Of a DNA stretch of 64,000 bases, positions 46,301-59,114 are shown in pieces (position 1 is the first letter of the stretch; each line of letters starts with the position of its first letter). Source of the stretch: Welwitschia mirabilis (taxonomy: Eukaryota > Gnetophyta > Gnetopsida > Welwitschiales); assembly GCA_051453625.1 (NCBI GenBank), contig JBOZIK010000001.1, forward strand, positions 275,663,259 to 275,727,258, in the 5' to 3' direction. Under the pieces are notes generated by a model. That model made no database searches. It had not been told where the DNA came from and saw nothing but the letters and a program-made list of their open reading frames with translations. The position numbers and the translations under genes were made by a program.

Positions 46301-47560
46301 TAATCTAATTAAACCCTTATCTAATAATGCTATTAGCTAAATTTACAATTATACCAATTTAACTAAAGAAATTATACAAAGAACTCTAGGAATGGATTCT
46401 CCATTAGACTTAAGAGATATTTCAAGATGATCTTCCCTACATAGAGGACAATACAACTACTCCTTAGGAATACATATACATAATCTTAAACTACTATAAT
46501 GTTATCTTAGGCTAAGAGCATAATGAACAGAAAAATTTCACTAAATAATACATGTTTTCTCTTTAGGACTCTTTCTTTGATTTTCTGTTATTACTTAAAC
46601 TTACTTATATGAAACTATGCTTGATAGGTAGAATAATTATTATTTTGTTAAAACTATAACTTTTCTATAATAAGAGCCTATTCGAGCCTTATTCTCTTAC
46701 AACTAATTAATTTTCAAAATGATATCAAAGTAATTGAAATCTAGGACTAGAAACTACCTTGAAAAGTAGGGTTTATAATGATTAATACACATGTAGGTAT
46801 TTCTATTAGAGTTATGATCTTATTATTATTCAAAAGTGCTATTAATTGATAGTCCTACTCTTAGCTATTGAAAATTACTTTGTGCTACTGGATAGAAAAT
46901 AAATAAAGACAAAGCTCCAAAATCTAAGAAACTTTTCATAGAAATATTTAACAATGTATTATTGTCTTCAAAATTGTTGATGGTTGGGTGCCTTCATTTT
47001 AAATTGAAGAATAAACTTTCTTAACATTAGCTAGAACATCCTTTAACTTATTATGAGTGTAATTTTTAATTAAGTAAGTACCTTCATAGTGGTAACATCT
47101 TCTAAAATTGTTAGTACATATCCTAAAGAAGACTCTATTTTTGACATGTTTAGATTACCTTTATACTAAAATTGCATTATATTGACCTTAGAGACTTTAA
47201 ACTATTATTTTTCCTATCTATTTTAATATCTCTAAGGAATGACTTCTTTCTTATTTTAAATTTTCCTTGTTCTTGTGAAATCCTTTTTTTCCTTGAAACT
47301 CTTTGTCTCTTATTAAAAATTCTTCACTTAATCTATCCTTTTTTAGTTTTTATCTAAGTGTTATGTTAAAAAAATTTTAACTTGCCATTGAATATTATGA
47401 CATAAATTAGCTACTAATAGTCTTACTTTTATCATCTTATTACAAGAAATTTTTGGTACATACCTTAATAGTCTTGTTAATTTGTTCTCATATCTAGCTA
47501 TTATTATAAATCCATATCTAAGGCTATAAAATTATTTTGCTCTTGCATTTATATAATATT
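46301..47560 (-). pseudogene. Chromovirus gag and protease remnant
   Basis: The minus strand shows MKSFLDFGALSLFIFYPVAQ (about 46865-46940), equivalent to the family's VLFDSGASHSFIS; the catalytic Asp remains but Ser-Gly became Phe-Gly. DFNYFDIILKINWL matches the LGMDWL block. Further right are basic words (KEKKDFTRTRKI) and ARYENKLTRLLRYV-like words typical of the gag C-terminal half. No zinc knuckle is recognisable. The start is not defined. Confidence 0.6.
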
Positions 47561-47620
47561 CAAACATGTATATTTCTCTAACTTTTGATTCAAACTCTTA
47601 CTAAGAAATGTAAGCTAAAA

Positions 47621-49390
47621 ACGTCCATCCAATTTTTGGTCTTTTTATATTTTATTTTTTTAAAGTTATAGTTATCAATCTTATCCATTTTTTCACTCTC
47701 TATTTTTTTCATTCATTGTGTGAGTCACTGTAAAACATAAATACTATAACAACTAAATTAATTCATTAAAACAAGCTTGGTAAATAATTGGTCCAACATC
47801 TTAATTTATTAGTAGTTTTCTATACTAACCATAAGTTAATAAAATAAATTACTAAAAAGAAAAATTACATTTTTTCATCTATGTAATTTCCTTATACTTT
47901 AATGATATTTATAAGAACATATAGATTTGAGGAATTTAATAGCCTTTTATTTTATTTTGATTATTTTAGTAGGTATTCTATATTATATAACATCTTTTAA
48001 GCATCTAATTACATCATTTTCATGATTTTTACATAAATAATAAATATTTGTATTGATTTCATCTAAAATTTACTTTCCTCTTATTTTCTTTCCATCATGT
48101 TCTTTCATATACATTTTTTATTTACATGTTTATTTTAAATTATAATTTCATTTCATGTTATGTTGTCGATAATTTAGTGTAAATCAACTTTAATTAAATC
48201 ATCTATAAAATGTAGTAATAACTATTAATTACCATTAAAAAATTTTATTCTTATTAAAAAAAGACAATAAATCACTAAAAGAAGAAATAAGGATCTAAAA
48301 CAAAGAACTAAATGAAGAAATTTTCTTTTTAGAATGAAAATAATACATTTTATAATTTGAAATAAAAATAAATAATTATCTTGAAATTAACTATGAAATT
48401 ATGAATCTAAGATGAAAAGAAGAAAAAAATAAACATTAGAAAAATATACCATAAGGACAATGCTATAACATAGACAAAGAACAAAATGTGTGTAAATAAG
48501 CATTGCTATAAGAAATCGCATAATAGAAAATTTATTTATATGCAAAAAAAACATAACAAGTAAATAAAATACACTATCATGATAAAAAAGAATACACAAA
48601 TTCTAAGAAAAATGTATTATTGTAGTAAATACAAAGATATAAAATATTATTTAAATGATTACAATTACTACTTCTATATGCTTTAAGATATAATAAATTA
48701 TTAGTTGTTCTTCACCTAATCTTGAAATAGACAATGCATGATTAATTATATTAATTTATATTTTTGTATTTTATAGTATTATAAAATCATTTAAGATTAT
48801 TTTTCTTCTATGTCTCAAAATTATATGATTTTTCAAGATAAAGCCTTCAATTTTTTTAAAATGTTATAAGCATAAACGAGGCTCTTGAAGCACAAGGGAA
48901 GAAATTAAAAGGATGTTTTTGTTTTCCATCTAATATATAGCTGTTAATTTATAAATCCAACCTTCTATTATTAAGAGTATACCAGCCACATAGAACTAGT
49001 TTTTTACTTTAGTAGAAAAATATTTTAAAAAAAACAAAGAGAAAAGAAAAAAGAGGTAACCATCTCTGATATATAATGTAAAGTGGTTATAAATTAGATG
49101 GAAAATCTTCTCTTCATTGATAATGTGAATAGGTTTTTGAAAAATACAATCATGTAATGTCAATTTAAAGTTTATCAATATCCATTTTAAGAACTTTATC
49201 ATCTTAAATTTTAATTAAATCATCCTATACTATTCTATCATTACATTTTGAAATTGAAATTAATAGAGTTTTAAAAATTTATTTATAATGAATTTGTAGA
49301 GATTAAGATGCTTATCATAATAAAGAATAAGAAATATTATCATGGAATTTGAAATAGGTATGCACATTCATATGAAATATTAGAATTTAT
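47621..49390. other. AT-rich stretch, no gene seen
   Basis: No coding block or LTR signature recognised. Confidence 0.5.
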
Positions 49391-50085
49391 GTGTAGTAAT
49401 AACAAAAAATTAAAAAGCATAAAATAGTAAAAAAAAGGGGGGGGAATGAATAAGACAGATAACTTTATGTGGTAAACCCTTAAAGATGTTATAAAACATG
49501 TAGGCACAGAATAGTGCAAAGACTATCCTAAATCATCTAAGTTATAAAACAAAAGAATGTTAAATGCAAAATGCAAGAAGAATAGTGGCATAACATGCAA
49601 TAAAAAAGAATAAAGAGATAATACACACTAATATTTAACATGATTTAATAATGTATCTATCTTATTAAGAAATAAAATTTAGCTTTATTGTTGTATAAGG
49701 AAGAGAAAATCAAAATATATTATAACATAATTTTATAATATAATAGTAATATCCTATCCCAAAACTAGCTACTCTTTCTCATCTAAAGCACTAAACTATC
49801 ATGCTTATAGGACTAAGGTTCAAGTTAAATAAAGAAAATTGTAAAATACGCTTTTATTATCATTTATTATTTTGGACAAGATTCTAAAATAAATATGATT
49901 TCATATTTAATATTTTGAATAAAACCCTAAAATAGATGTGCTCTTAGACTTACTATTTTTAATACATTCTTATTTTGATATTAAAATTTATAATAAATAA
50001 CTAACTTATGGTGAGTTTGAATTTAGTAAAAAGATAAAGGATCTAATTTAAAGCTCATATTTCAAAATTGTACATCTTAAGTCAA
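49391..50085 (-). repeat. 3' LTR of the split Copia element (left)
   Basis: Starts TGTAGTAATAACAAAAAATT and is collinear with 63690-64000, with shared words aacatgcaataa, agaataaagagata, tttaacatg and tatagtaatagtatc. It includes a run of eight G at 49437-49444. The right boundary is approximate because the partner is cut by the window end. Confidence 0.65.
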
Positions 50086-50164
50086 AATTTTCTTTTATAT
50101 CTTTGGTAACAAATTATTCATCCTTATCTACTTAGCTACCTTTGACAAAGTTGGAATAAGTTTA

Positions 50165-51900
50165 AGAATTATCTAAAATTCTTAGGTTGAATTAGTTTTG
50201 TCAACATATCTATAGGAGTTTCCAAAGTATAAACTTTTGTATATCAACACATCCTTCCTCGATCTATTATTGTACAAAGTAATACTTCACTTAAATGTGC
50301 TTTGATCTATCATGAAATGCTATATTATGCATAAAGAATGTGGCAATCCATTACTAAAAATTAATATATTTGATTGATTTATTTCTAATTTTTCTATGAT
50401 ATTCTTCATTCAAATTCATTTTATATATGTTGTTAAAGTAGTAAAATGTAGTCTAGTTTCATGTCTTAAGTGATTACCATAGTGGTAAAGTCAAGGACAT
50501 CCAACTAAGAAGTCTCAAGTTTAAACCCCTCGTTTGGTAAGGGAGAATACTTAACACTTGCACAGGCCTAAGTGGAACTAGGCATTTATTTAACACAACC
50601 TACCTAATTAATCTTAACCTTAAAAAAAAGTACTCTACTTTCATAGTTAAAAACGATGTACTAATTATAGCTTTAATATTTATAAAATAGATCCTTCTAC
50701 CCTTGTAAATGTTTAACTGGATGTGAATTTTTTTTATCTTAATCATTTGCAAAATTAAAATCAAGATAGCATAAAATCATATCATTATCTTTATTGTAGT
50801 AAATACAAGACATGAAGTTCACTTTCAAATATTTAAGAATCCACTGAACTATTTCTAAGTTCTTCTTTTCAAGACTATTCATAAATATATTAACAAGATC
50901 TAAAACATGAAAATATCAGTCGATTTTCATTATTACATATATTAACTTTCTAATAATATTAGAGTATGATACTCAAGACATATATGCCTTTTTTTTATTA
51001 GTTTTTAAATACTAGGAAGAGGATAGTCTAAAATAACTTCTAATGGGAGTTTTACTAGGCTTTACATCTTGTGTTTGAATCTCTCAAGAATCATTGTGAC
51101 ATATTATTCTTAAGACAAGCATATATTTACATTCTTCTTATCTCAAATGATGTCTAGGCAAAGAATCTACTTATCTTTACTTAAGTCCTTCATGTATAAC
51201 TCTAACGAAAATATCTTCTTTAGCTGATTGATTTGCATCATGTTCTTTCTTGTGATGGTTATTTCATCCATGTGTAAAAGTAAATTTATAATTCTATCAT
51301 CCTCATAGGTGTTGCTATATACACATGAATTTTTAGCACTTCTTTAGAAACCAATATTCCACATGAAAGGATCAACACCTTGTATCATTATTATGGACCC
51401 AACTTCAATCTATCCAAGGAATGTTTGAGTTTGAAAACAATACTTTTATTTTCTATCATCATAAATATATTTAGTTTCTTCATGTAAATATCTTCTTCTA
51501 GTTCACCACATAATAAAGTTATTCTTATGTTCATTTAGTCTAACTAAAGATCATCTATTTTAGCTAAAGTTAAAATGACTTAAATTCATCTTAACTTTGC
51601 TATTAGTAAAACCACATAAAAGAAGTATATTCCCATTTTTTAGAGATAGAACTAAATCAACAATATTAATTTGAACTATTTAATGACTTATAATGTATCA
51701 TGCCTATCTTTTAACATTAATCTATAACCTATGGCTTTTCTTCCTTTTGGAAGAGTTACCAACTTCTAAGTCTAATTCTTTAAGAGATATTACATCTCTT
51801 CTTTCATAGATGCCTACAAATCAATATTTTAAGTATTTTTAAATGTCTTTTAATATGATATTAGGTCATTAACTTTTGTAATATATGACAGAAATGCATA
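50165..51900 (-). pseudogene. Copia reverse transcriptase and RNase H relic
   Basis: Minus-strand RT blocks are LLCGELEEDIYMKK (51476-51507; family FLHGDLEEEIYM), FKLKHSLDRLKLGP then WYK, then LLLHMDEITIT at the active site (HMDE 51263-51274; family YVDD) and LELYMKDLSKDK. They are followed by PSKTPIRSYFRLSSS and EIVQWILKYLKVNFMSCIYY. RNase H ends with ETPIDMLTKLIQPKNF (50170-50221; family ENPADMLTK). YVDD to HMDE and many stops make it inactive. The words fit the Tork/Tnt1-like side of Copia, as far as memory allows. Confidence 0.85.
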
Positions 51901-52990
51901 CTCATCATAAACCTAGTTGCAAGAATACCTTTATTTATTCTTGAAAATACAAAGCTTTACTTTGAGTATCTTCCACTTGAATCTACATACCAACATACTC
52001 TTTCTACTAAGGCTTTATCCTATATTCCTTATTAGCTTAAATTCTAACTATATCCATATCCATAAATAATACCTACTTAGATTAATCCATATAGGCCTTG
52101 TCTTAGTTTTTCTATTGTAGAAGTGCTGATTTATTAAAGATGACTCTAATGCTAAATAAGACCTTCCTTATAATAAGATCTCAAATCTTAAATCATTAAT
52201 TCCCTTTGCATCTCTAAGAAATATGGACCTCTTAGATGTTAAATCTAGTTTATTCTTTATACACTTATAACATTTTCATATGTAGGATATTTAGAAGTCC
52301 TAAAATTCTCATGTATACTGAGTGATCAACTTTATACCTCCTCTAGAATATTTCTAGTAATAGTAAAATATGGAATTCTATTTGCCAAATAGCATGTATT
52401 ATTGACCATATCCATCTATAAGTATTTATTCAAACTACTAAAACTCATTATTCTTCTAGCTTGTTATAAGAATATATAATTCATTATTTCTATAATGGCA
52501 TTTACTATAGAGTACCTAAAACCATAATATGATTTTTGACTCCTTCGAACTTGTAGTATGACTTAGACTCCTTTGATATGTACTCTTCAACATGACCTAT
52601 TTAAGGATACTTAATCTTATTTTTAAGACTTCTTTCTACATAGGCTCCAAATTCTTGAAACTATTATAAAAAATTAGATTTTGCTTTTAGATTAAAAATC
52701 TCATACCTATTTTAATTTATCAATAATAAAAATTATTAAATACCATTTATATTTTAATTATACTTAAGAATAAGGGCCCTACAAATTAATATGCACTAAA
52801 TCTATGGTATCTTTACTTTTGATTATATTATGAGAAAACTTTACTTTACATTATTTACCATACACATAAATGCTCATATAAATAATAGTCTATTTTTTAC
52901 AAATCTAGAAAGAGAATAATTTATGATAATTTATTTCACCTATGCTTATTAATACATATAAGACATATGTTCTAAAACATTGATGTAGAA
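51901..52990 (-). pseudogene. Copia integrase relic
   Basis: The clearest block is KDTIDLVHINL-stop-GPYS then KWYLIIFIIDKLK (about 52700-52810), matching the family's YxHSDLWGP...YFxxxIDDFSRK at the start of the integrase core. The stop replaces Trp. The first catalytic Asp position corresponds to Asn of HINL (family HSDL). The rest of the core and its C-terminal arm to 51901 are too eroded to assign motif by motif. Confidence 0.65.
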
Positions 52991-53450
52991 ACATCAATGA
53001 CTATATCTACATATCCTACAATTGTATCTTCTACCACCTTATAGATATTTCCTTCCTTATTAAACTTTATCATAATAAGATAATCTCTAATAACCTTAAG
53101 CATGTAAATATCTCTATTGAATTCATAACTAACTCTATGTAAGGCTCCAATAGAGGTTTCTTCTGATGATTTATGATTCACATCTATGAGAGTTATTATA
53201 AATCTATCATAAGTGTTTATTTAAGCTATACTAACACTAGCAATTATACCTTTTGTATAGGTTCCCATTAGAATCTGTTCTCCATTATATTTTTAGTATA
53301 TATGAGACCAATATCTGAAGGAACTAATTTTCCATGAAGCTTTTAAACTACGAATCAATTCATCTCCTAATTTATTAAATGTGGGTACATCCTTAAACTC
53401 TATTTTATTAACAAAATTGATTTCATTTCTATGAGATGTAGGTTTCTCTT
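52991..53450 (-). pseudogene. Copia protease region relic
   Basis: The minus strand reads ILMGTYTKGIIASVSIA then NTYDRFIITLIDVNHKS, then a 69-residue open stretch (52972-53181). This fits the part of Copia protease after the active site (family VxMGNxxxCKVxGIGxVxIK...LTDVRHVPxLxxNLIS). The DTGAS-type active site itself is not recognisable. Confidence 0.55.
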
Positions 53451-53854
53451 GATTCTTCTATTTATTCTCTGATTTTATGTTTATCTTTTTGCATTATTTC
53501 ATGAAATTCTCCTTTTTGTAATAATAGTAAAATATCTTAGTATTTATATTTTCCTTTTTATATTTAAACTTTAATTCAGACATCTGATTATTAGGCCCTC
53601 TTTCCATGATGTATCATCTAGATAATAAGCCTTTATTAGTGAGCTTCACATTAATAGATTTCATTCACTCTTCTACAAAACATACTATAGTCATTGTATC
53701 CAATTCTATGATATCATTTCCATAAAATAACATCGTGGTAAGGGGTTTATAAAACATTGGACAGACTTACTTTTAATTTTTATCTTAATGCTTAAAAAAT
53801 AATAATTATATGATTTAAAGAATTTAAATGATACACTATGAATGGCTACTAAGA
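53451..53854 (-). pseudogene. Copia gag C-terminal relic, truncated at the insertion
   Basis: The minus strand reads FYKPLTTMLFYGNDIIELDT (53690-53760; family LPxSYxxLxTTLLYGKDTIS), FVEE-stop-MKSINVKLTNKG, then IFYYYYKKENFMK-stop-CKK at the zinc-knuckle position, with its first Cys residues lost. Just upstream, at 53855, an LTR begins, so the N-terminal half is missing here and is seen again at 63251-63660. Confidence 0.75.
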
Positions 53855-56647
53855 TGTAAAAATTATCATTTATTTCAAGTATGTTAGGCTAATTTATCAT
53901 AAATCACGATAGTAATCTAACTATTTTAACTATAAAAATATGTTTAGTAATCTTTTTAATGTTATATTTGATTCTATGCTTTTTTCATGCCATTTTTAGG
54001 TTTTAAACTGCATTTTGAAGAGATGCCCAAAGAAGGAGACATTTTTGCACAAGACACTGGTAGCCTAATTAAGTATATAACAGTTTTAGTTATTTAAGTA
54101 GTTTCACCCCAAAATGCATGGCATGTGTTTGAATGCTAAAATTGACATTCTAAGCAAGTATAATTAATTAAGTTAATATAAAAAAGATACCTAATTTATT
54201 AGTTTATTACAAAATGATGTATTATATCTTCTTTTTCATGTTTTCATGAGATCAAGAGTTTTTCACTAACATTAGTAGGTATAGTATTGTCTTCTAAAGA
54301 ACATGAAAAAAGATGAAATAAATCTGGCAAACAATGCTAGTGTCATTGGTCAAGACTACCAATGTTACTAGCCTTCTAAGGAAAGATATGAAAAGTCTCA
54401 CATTCTTGCAATTATCTGGGGAATTAAAAATTTTACACTTATGGAATCAATCAGATATAAATCACAGTTAATCTTAAACTCCATTGATATGTGGAAAAAG
54501 TAAAAATTGATACATCGTAGTAACATGTGGTTAAAAAGAATGATTGAGATAAAGACATATGACATGGCATCCATTTAAAGCATCATTAATAGTCAAGGAC
54601 ACATCATCACCATGTTTACATAAGAAGATGAAGAATATTTTCTTATGGTTATATTTCCAAATGTTTGTAACTTCCTTCTTAAGTAACTATCCATTGTAAC
54701 TTTCCTTATGTAACCATCCACCCAATGCATAAAGGCAACACCTAATGTAATCATAATAACACTCCTTCAAGCCCTTTCTCATCTATAAAATGGCCTTGAT
54801 ACCTCATTGTAAATATATTTTGATTAACTTAACATGGAAAAGACTTAGAGGCTTAGATGTCATGGTGCTCTAAACATCTTTCTTGAAGGTGAAATGATCT
54901 AAGGGTAATTGATAAGTTCTTCTTCTTCTTCTCCTTGATTTGACTTAATGTATATTTCATTTTAGTTTTTACTAAAGAAGTGGTTTAAACCCTTTCATTT
55001 TCATTACACATTTCAATTGACATTAGTAATATTTAGGTAGAATTAGTTCTTAAAGTATGGTTCGTTATTTCATTGTTAATGCATAATAAAATGGTATTAG
55101 AAATCTTCAGGTGAATCTTATTTAATTGTCAAGTTCTTTCAAGCCATGTAAGTTATTTAAAGTTACTTTTTTGATTTATAGTTCCTATTGTTTGATGCAT
55201 CTTGTGCACTTTGGTTCATACTCTTTATGATTATAAAGCACTTTGAATTATTAGAAGGACTAGATAAATCATCAACACTCATGTAGTGGATGAGATTATG
55301 CATCCATGCTAAGCCTTAATGACTTGATGATTTATTACATGTTTCAAGATATAAAAATCATTAGAGTAAAGTAGGAGAATTGGATGAATTGCTAGATCCT
55401 TAGAGCATATCCTTTCGCTAGATCCTTGAAGCATGTTTATTTATTTATGCTCTTCATTGTAAGTAAAATTAATATTGTATCTTTTAATTAAATTTTCCTT
55501 ATATATCCCTGCAGAAGAATGATACCTAAGTGTAAACTAAGTTTTAAATCTAGATCACTGCAAAGCTATGATTAGTGTGGATCCACCATGGAGAAGAAAG
55601 ACATTTTGGGTTATCATCTAAGTCACTTGCTTCACTAGAATTTTCCATTAACTTTAGCAATAAAGTTACTAATTCTACATGTTAAGACCTTAACAAATAA
55701 AATGCTAAAATTTAAAATCCTAATTATATTTTTTATTATAAAAAGACTTCTAAATTCTATTCTATTTTATATCTTCTATCTTTTATTCTATCAGGCTAGA
55801 TTTCATTCTATGCTATTCTAATGTGCTTCATGCTCAAACAAATACATTATTATTCTATATTATTCATTTAGAATGGGCTATCCCTTAAGGCTAGCATAAC
55901 ATTTCAATTATGGCTTGATGTTTTTTAACTATGTATTATAGGTATTATCTATCTCATATAATAAAATGTTATCATTATTTAGTTTAATCTTTTGATTTTA
56001 AGTGTGGCTTGTAACATATTTTTAATAATTTTGATAATTTAAAGAAATTATAGGTTATTATTTGGTGAAATATTTTTAATAGTAAGTGTAAATGATCATA
56101 CATACTTGTTGTGCTTGAGTTTGTATTAAAGAATGTTGAGATTTTTACATTATTTATAAATTATTTCTCTATGTTTTCATTTTAGTTCATGGTTTATGTT
56201 GATATTTGATGGTATTTTGGGATCTTACCTACTTTTCATGCTTATACAAATATGCTATAAGTGCTAAGATAACTTAAGGTCTTTACAAACACTCATATGA
56301 TGAATGGGAATATGTCATCATGCTCGAGATCTGACAAGTAAAGATATTCTATTTTCATTATAGGAAATCTTGCTATTATTATTATATCCATGCTAAATTT
56401 TAAGAGATATGCTCCATTCTTAGCTTTAGTAACTAATTTTGATAAAACATTTCTTCTTATTTTTATTCTCTTTTCTTTAAAATCTTTTCTCATTTCATTT
56501 GATTTAGTGCTTGTTTTATAGCAGTTTATTACATCTATCCTTAAGGAATAATAACATTGGAACTATATTCTATTTGTAAAAGTTTGGATATTGATTCATA
56601 GGATTTTTGTCCTTAGGGTAATCTTGTATTATTAAATATCAACATCA
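53855..56647 (+). repeat. LTR A (5') of nested element
   Basis: 2.8 kb long. TATA box at 54784. Collinear with LTR B over the first ~230 bp and from about 55550 to the end (ccaccatggagaag, aactttagc, gtaactaattcta, tgctcgagat, catctatcc). A short internal repeat of GCTAGATCCTT occurs near 55388 and 55419. Confidence 0.75.
54784..54790 (+). promoter_or_regulatory. LTR A core promoter (TATA box)
   Basis: TATAAAA in CATCTATAAAATGGCC, followed about 30-40 bp later by a GTAAATATATTTTG stretch. LTR B lacks this part. Confidence 0.5.
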
Positions 56648-56659
56648 AGATATAAGAGT
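56648..56659 (+). other. Candidate primer-binding site of nested element
   Basis: AGATATAAGAGT directly after LTR A resembles TGGTATCAGAGC with four mismatches; its position supports the LTR boundary. Confidence 0.4.
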
Positions 56660-57736
56660 AGCCACATTTTCACTTTAAATAAACATTTTAACACTATTTC
56701 TAGGGATAGTAAGAGGGTAGCTATAGTGAGGCATGCATACATTTTATTTTCTTTCATTTAGATTTCAACACTTTTCATTTCCTATACTCTCTACTGTTTG
56801 CTGTTGATCCTTTTTCAATGATATCCTAACTAGTTTTTATTTTTAGTTCTTTTATGTTTTCATCAATTCTTTTAGCTATAATAAAAAATATCATTGCTAG
56901 ATCAATCTCTTCTATGCAAAGCTAAGGAGATTTTGTAGGTTTTTTCTTACTTAGTTTCTCTTGAACTAAAGCTAAAATGATAAGAAATTAAAAAATTAAA
57001 GGAATATTAAAAACAAAAAAAAGAAAAAACTTGATCCTTCTTTCCCTTTCTATAAATTTTGATTGTAGTTTCTTTAGTGCTATGTTCATTTAGATTTATA
57101 TTTTTAATTTCTATTAGGTTTTCTACATTTCCATTTTTTTAAGGATTTTTGTAGGTTTTTATTTTATTTTTGCACTATATTTTTGGTTCCTATCACTTAT
57201 TTTCTACTAATTTTTATGTAAATCATTTTTTATGGTCTTGAGAATATCTGCTTTTTTTTGTAAATCATTTCTTTTTAAGCAACTACTATTGTTATGAATA
57301 GTAACTAGCAATATTGGCTTTTTCACAAATACCACCTTAAAATTTTTATGAAACATTCACCTCACCTCTTTTAACTATTTTTATTATCAAACATCTTTTA
57401 AAACTTAATAAGGATGCATACATTAGGAACTTAATCCTAATAGTTGATTATAAATAATTTCTTTAGAACTTAAAAAAGAACTTAACTTTGATCATGGGAA
57501 TAGACTATTCTCTAAGAGTTATTCAAATGAAGTATTCTAAGAAAATCCTTTGTCCTTCCTTTAAGACAATACATTCTAGTTCAAATCCCATAATTTTTGT
57601 GATATTAAAAATTCTAAGCCAACTATAAGAAATTATCTTTAGCTTCTAAGTTCTTCTTCATGCATAGATTAACCTTGTTATGATCAAAAGTTTAAAAATC
57701 CTTACTTTTTACATAAGGAGTTTGATCCTATGTTTT
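56660..57736 (+). other. Leader-like AT-rich stretch of nested element
   Basis: No motif or ORF recognised. Confidence 0.5.
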
Positions 57737-57858
57737 CCATCATCTCTTATGACCCTTATTCCTCATTATATTATTAATTCCCTTAAAATTATAAGTTCCA
57801 TCATCCCTTATGACCCTTGTTCCTCATTATATTATTAATTCCCTTAAAATTATAATTC
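57737..57858 (+). repeat. Tandem duplication, 61-bp unit, nearly identical
   Basis: Units start at 57737 and 57798 with CCATCATC(T/C)CTTATGACCC and differ at only a few bases, so the duplication is recent relative to the surrounding decay. Confidence 0.9.
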
Positions 57859-57959
57859 TTATCTTTTAGTTTCTCATGAATACCCTTTATCTTCTCTTTC
57901 ATATTTTCTATCCTTTAATCAATGCCCTTCATCTCTTAAGATTCCACACTTATCTTCAC

Positions 57960-59114
57960 ATTTCTTAGAAGATACCTTTGAAACATTTATAAAATCTCAG
58001 ATGAGACTTGAGAAAATTTTCCAACAATTAAATCAAAGCACTACTTAAATAATTAGTACACATAACTAACATGAAGAGGAAGAGTTTTGTATATTCTTTG
58101 AAACTAATCCTAAAAGTCTTAAATGCCAAAAAGAATTAATAATAGTCAAATCTATGATACCTGATTCATGCCCTTTATGAATGGAGAGCAAACCAATGAT
58201 GACGTAGAAGATGATCACATACTAAAGAATGAGAAACCACTTGAAAAGAGTCATGTATTTGGGAATGAGTCATTCAACAACCCTTATTAAGAGGAGAATA
58301 TCTAATAAGAACCCATACAAAATCTATCATGTGTGAAACCTTGGACTTCTTCTTAACATTTTCATGAGTAAAAAATTGCTATTTCATGTGCATCTTTTGA
58401 GCAAGATTTAAGCTTTAATGAAGAAAATAAATCTTTCTTAGAATTGGAACCATATTTTAATGATCTTATGCATGATTCTTTCAATGAACATTCATCTTAT
58501 CTAGTGATTTCTAACTCACCTTTATCTTATCCTTAAGCTGATATCTTATAAGACTTATTAAGAAAGAATAAGGAAGCTAAAAGATAGATTCTCTGAGACC
58601 TTGGAGGTGTATTTTTTACTTTTTGCATGTTTGGTGTTCTTTATAACTTAATAAACTTATGTTTAAAAATTTACATGAATAACCTACTAGTTTATGATGC
58701 TTTACATGATCTTGTCCCTCACATACTAGAACCTTATATCTTTCATATCCTTAAGCCTTTACTCATGCATTATACTAGAAAATACTATCATGAGAAATTC
58801 ATAGATTTATTGCATGATCTTAGACTAGATTTTCCCTTCATATTAGACTTAGGATGGGTAGGTCAACTTACAATGAAACTAATGCTGCTAATGGTGTCTC
58901 TCTCATGGAATCAACCAAGTATTATTACTTGTATAATCATTTTCATAAGCCTTTTTACATAGATAATTATAAATTTAATCCACATCATAAAATAATCCAT
59001 CACCATTTTAAATTCTATCACCCACCTCTTTCATCATGGAATTATTTCACAAGACTCACTAATAATCCACCTTATTCATCTTATTATAAGTTTATGAGAC
59101 TTATCAATGCTTAG
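57960..59114 (+). pseudogene. Unassigned reading frames inside nested element
   Basis: I do not recognise this product. A frame with stops runs from about 58020 (EEEEFCIFFETNPKSLK) through acidic text (SFNEENKSFLELEPYFNDL) into an open stretch of 111 codons (58627-58962), which opens MFGVLYNLINLCLKIYMNNL and is rich in Leu, Ile and His. A second open stretch of 86 codons (58854-59114) overlaps it in another frame and opens MGRSTYNETNAANG; it is unusually rich in Tyr, His, Asn and Phe. The composition of the second frame and the acidic upstream text look protein-like, so one ancestral ORF with a frameshift near 58850 is plausible. No retroviral or host domain is evident. The hydrophobic start could be a membrane segment. 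Confidence 0.4.

Larger units (their letters stand above)
43900..47620 (-). mobile_element. Chromovirus-type Ty3/Gypsy relic (Tekay/Del-like)
   Basis: Minus-strand order from right to left is gag remnant, protease, RT, RNase H, integrase and a chromodomain-like end. All are broken by stops. The integrase C-terminus (LHNVFHV) and chromodomain wording distinguish it from the Tat/Athila copies. I could not locate its LTRs. Confidence 0.8.

Noticed and set aside
52972-53181. 69-codon minus-strand frame as an independent gene
   Set aside because: It is collinear with Copia protease text on both sides, so it is part of the pol relic.
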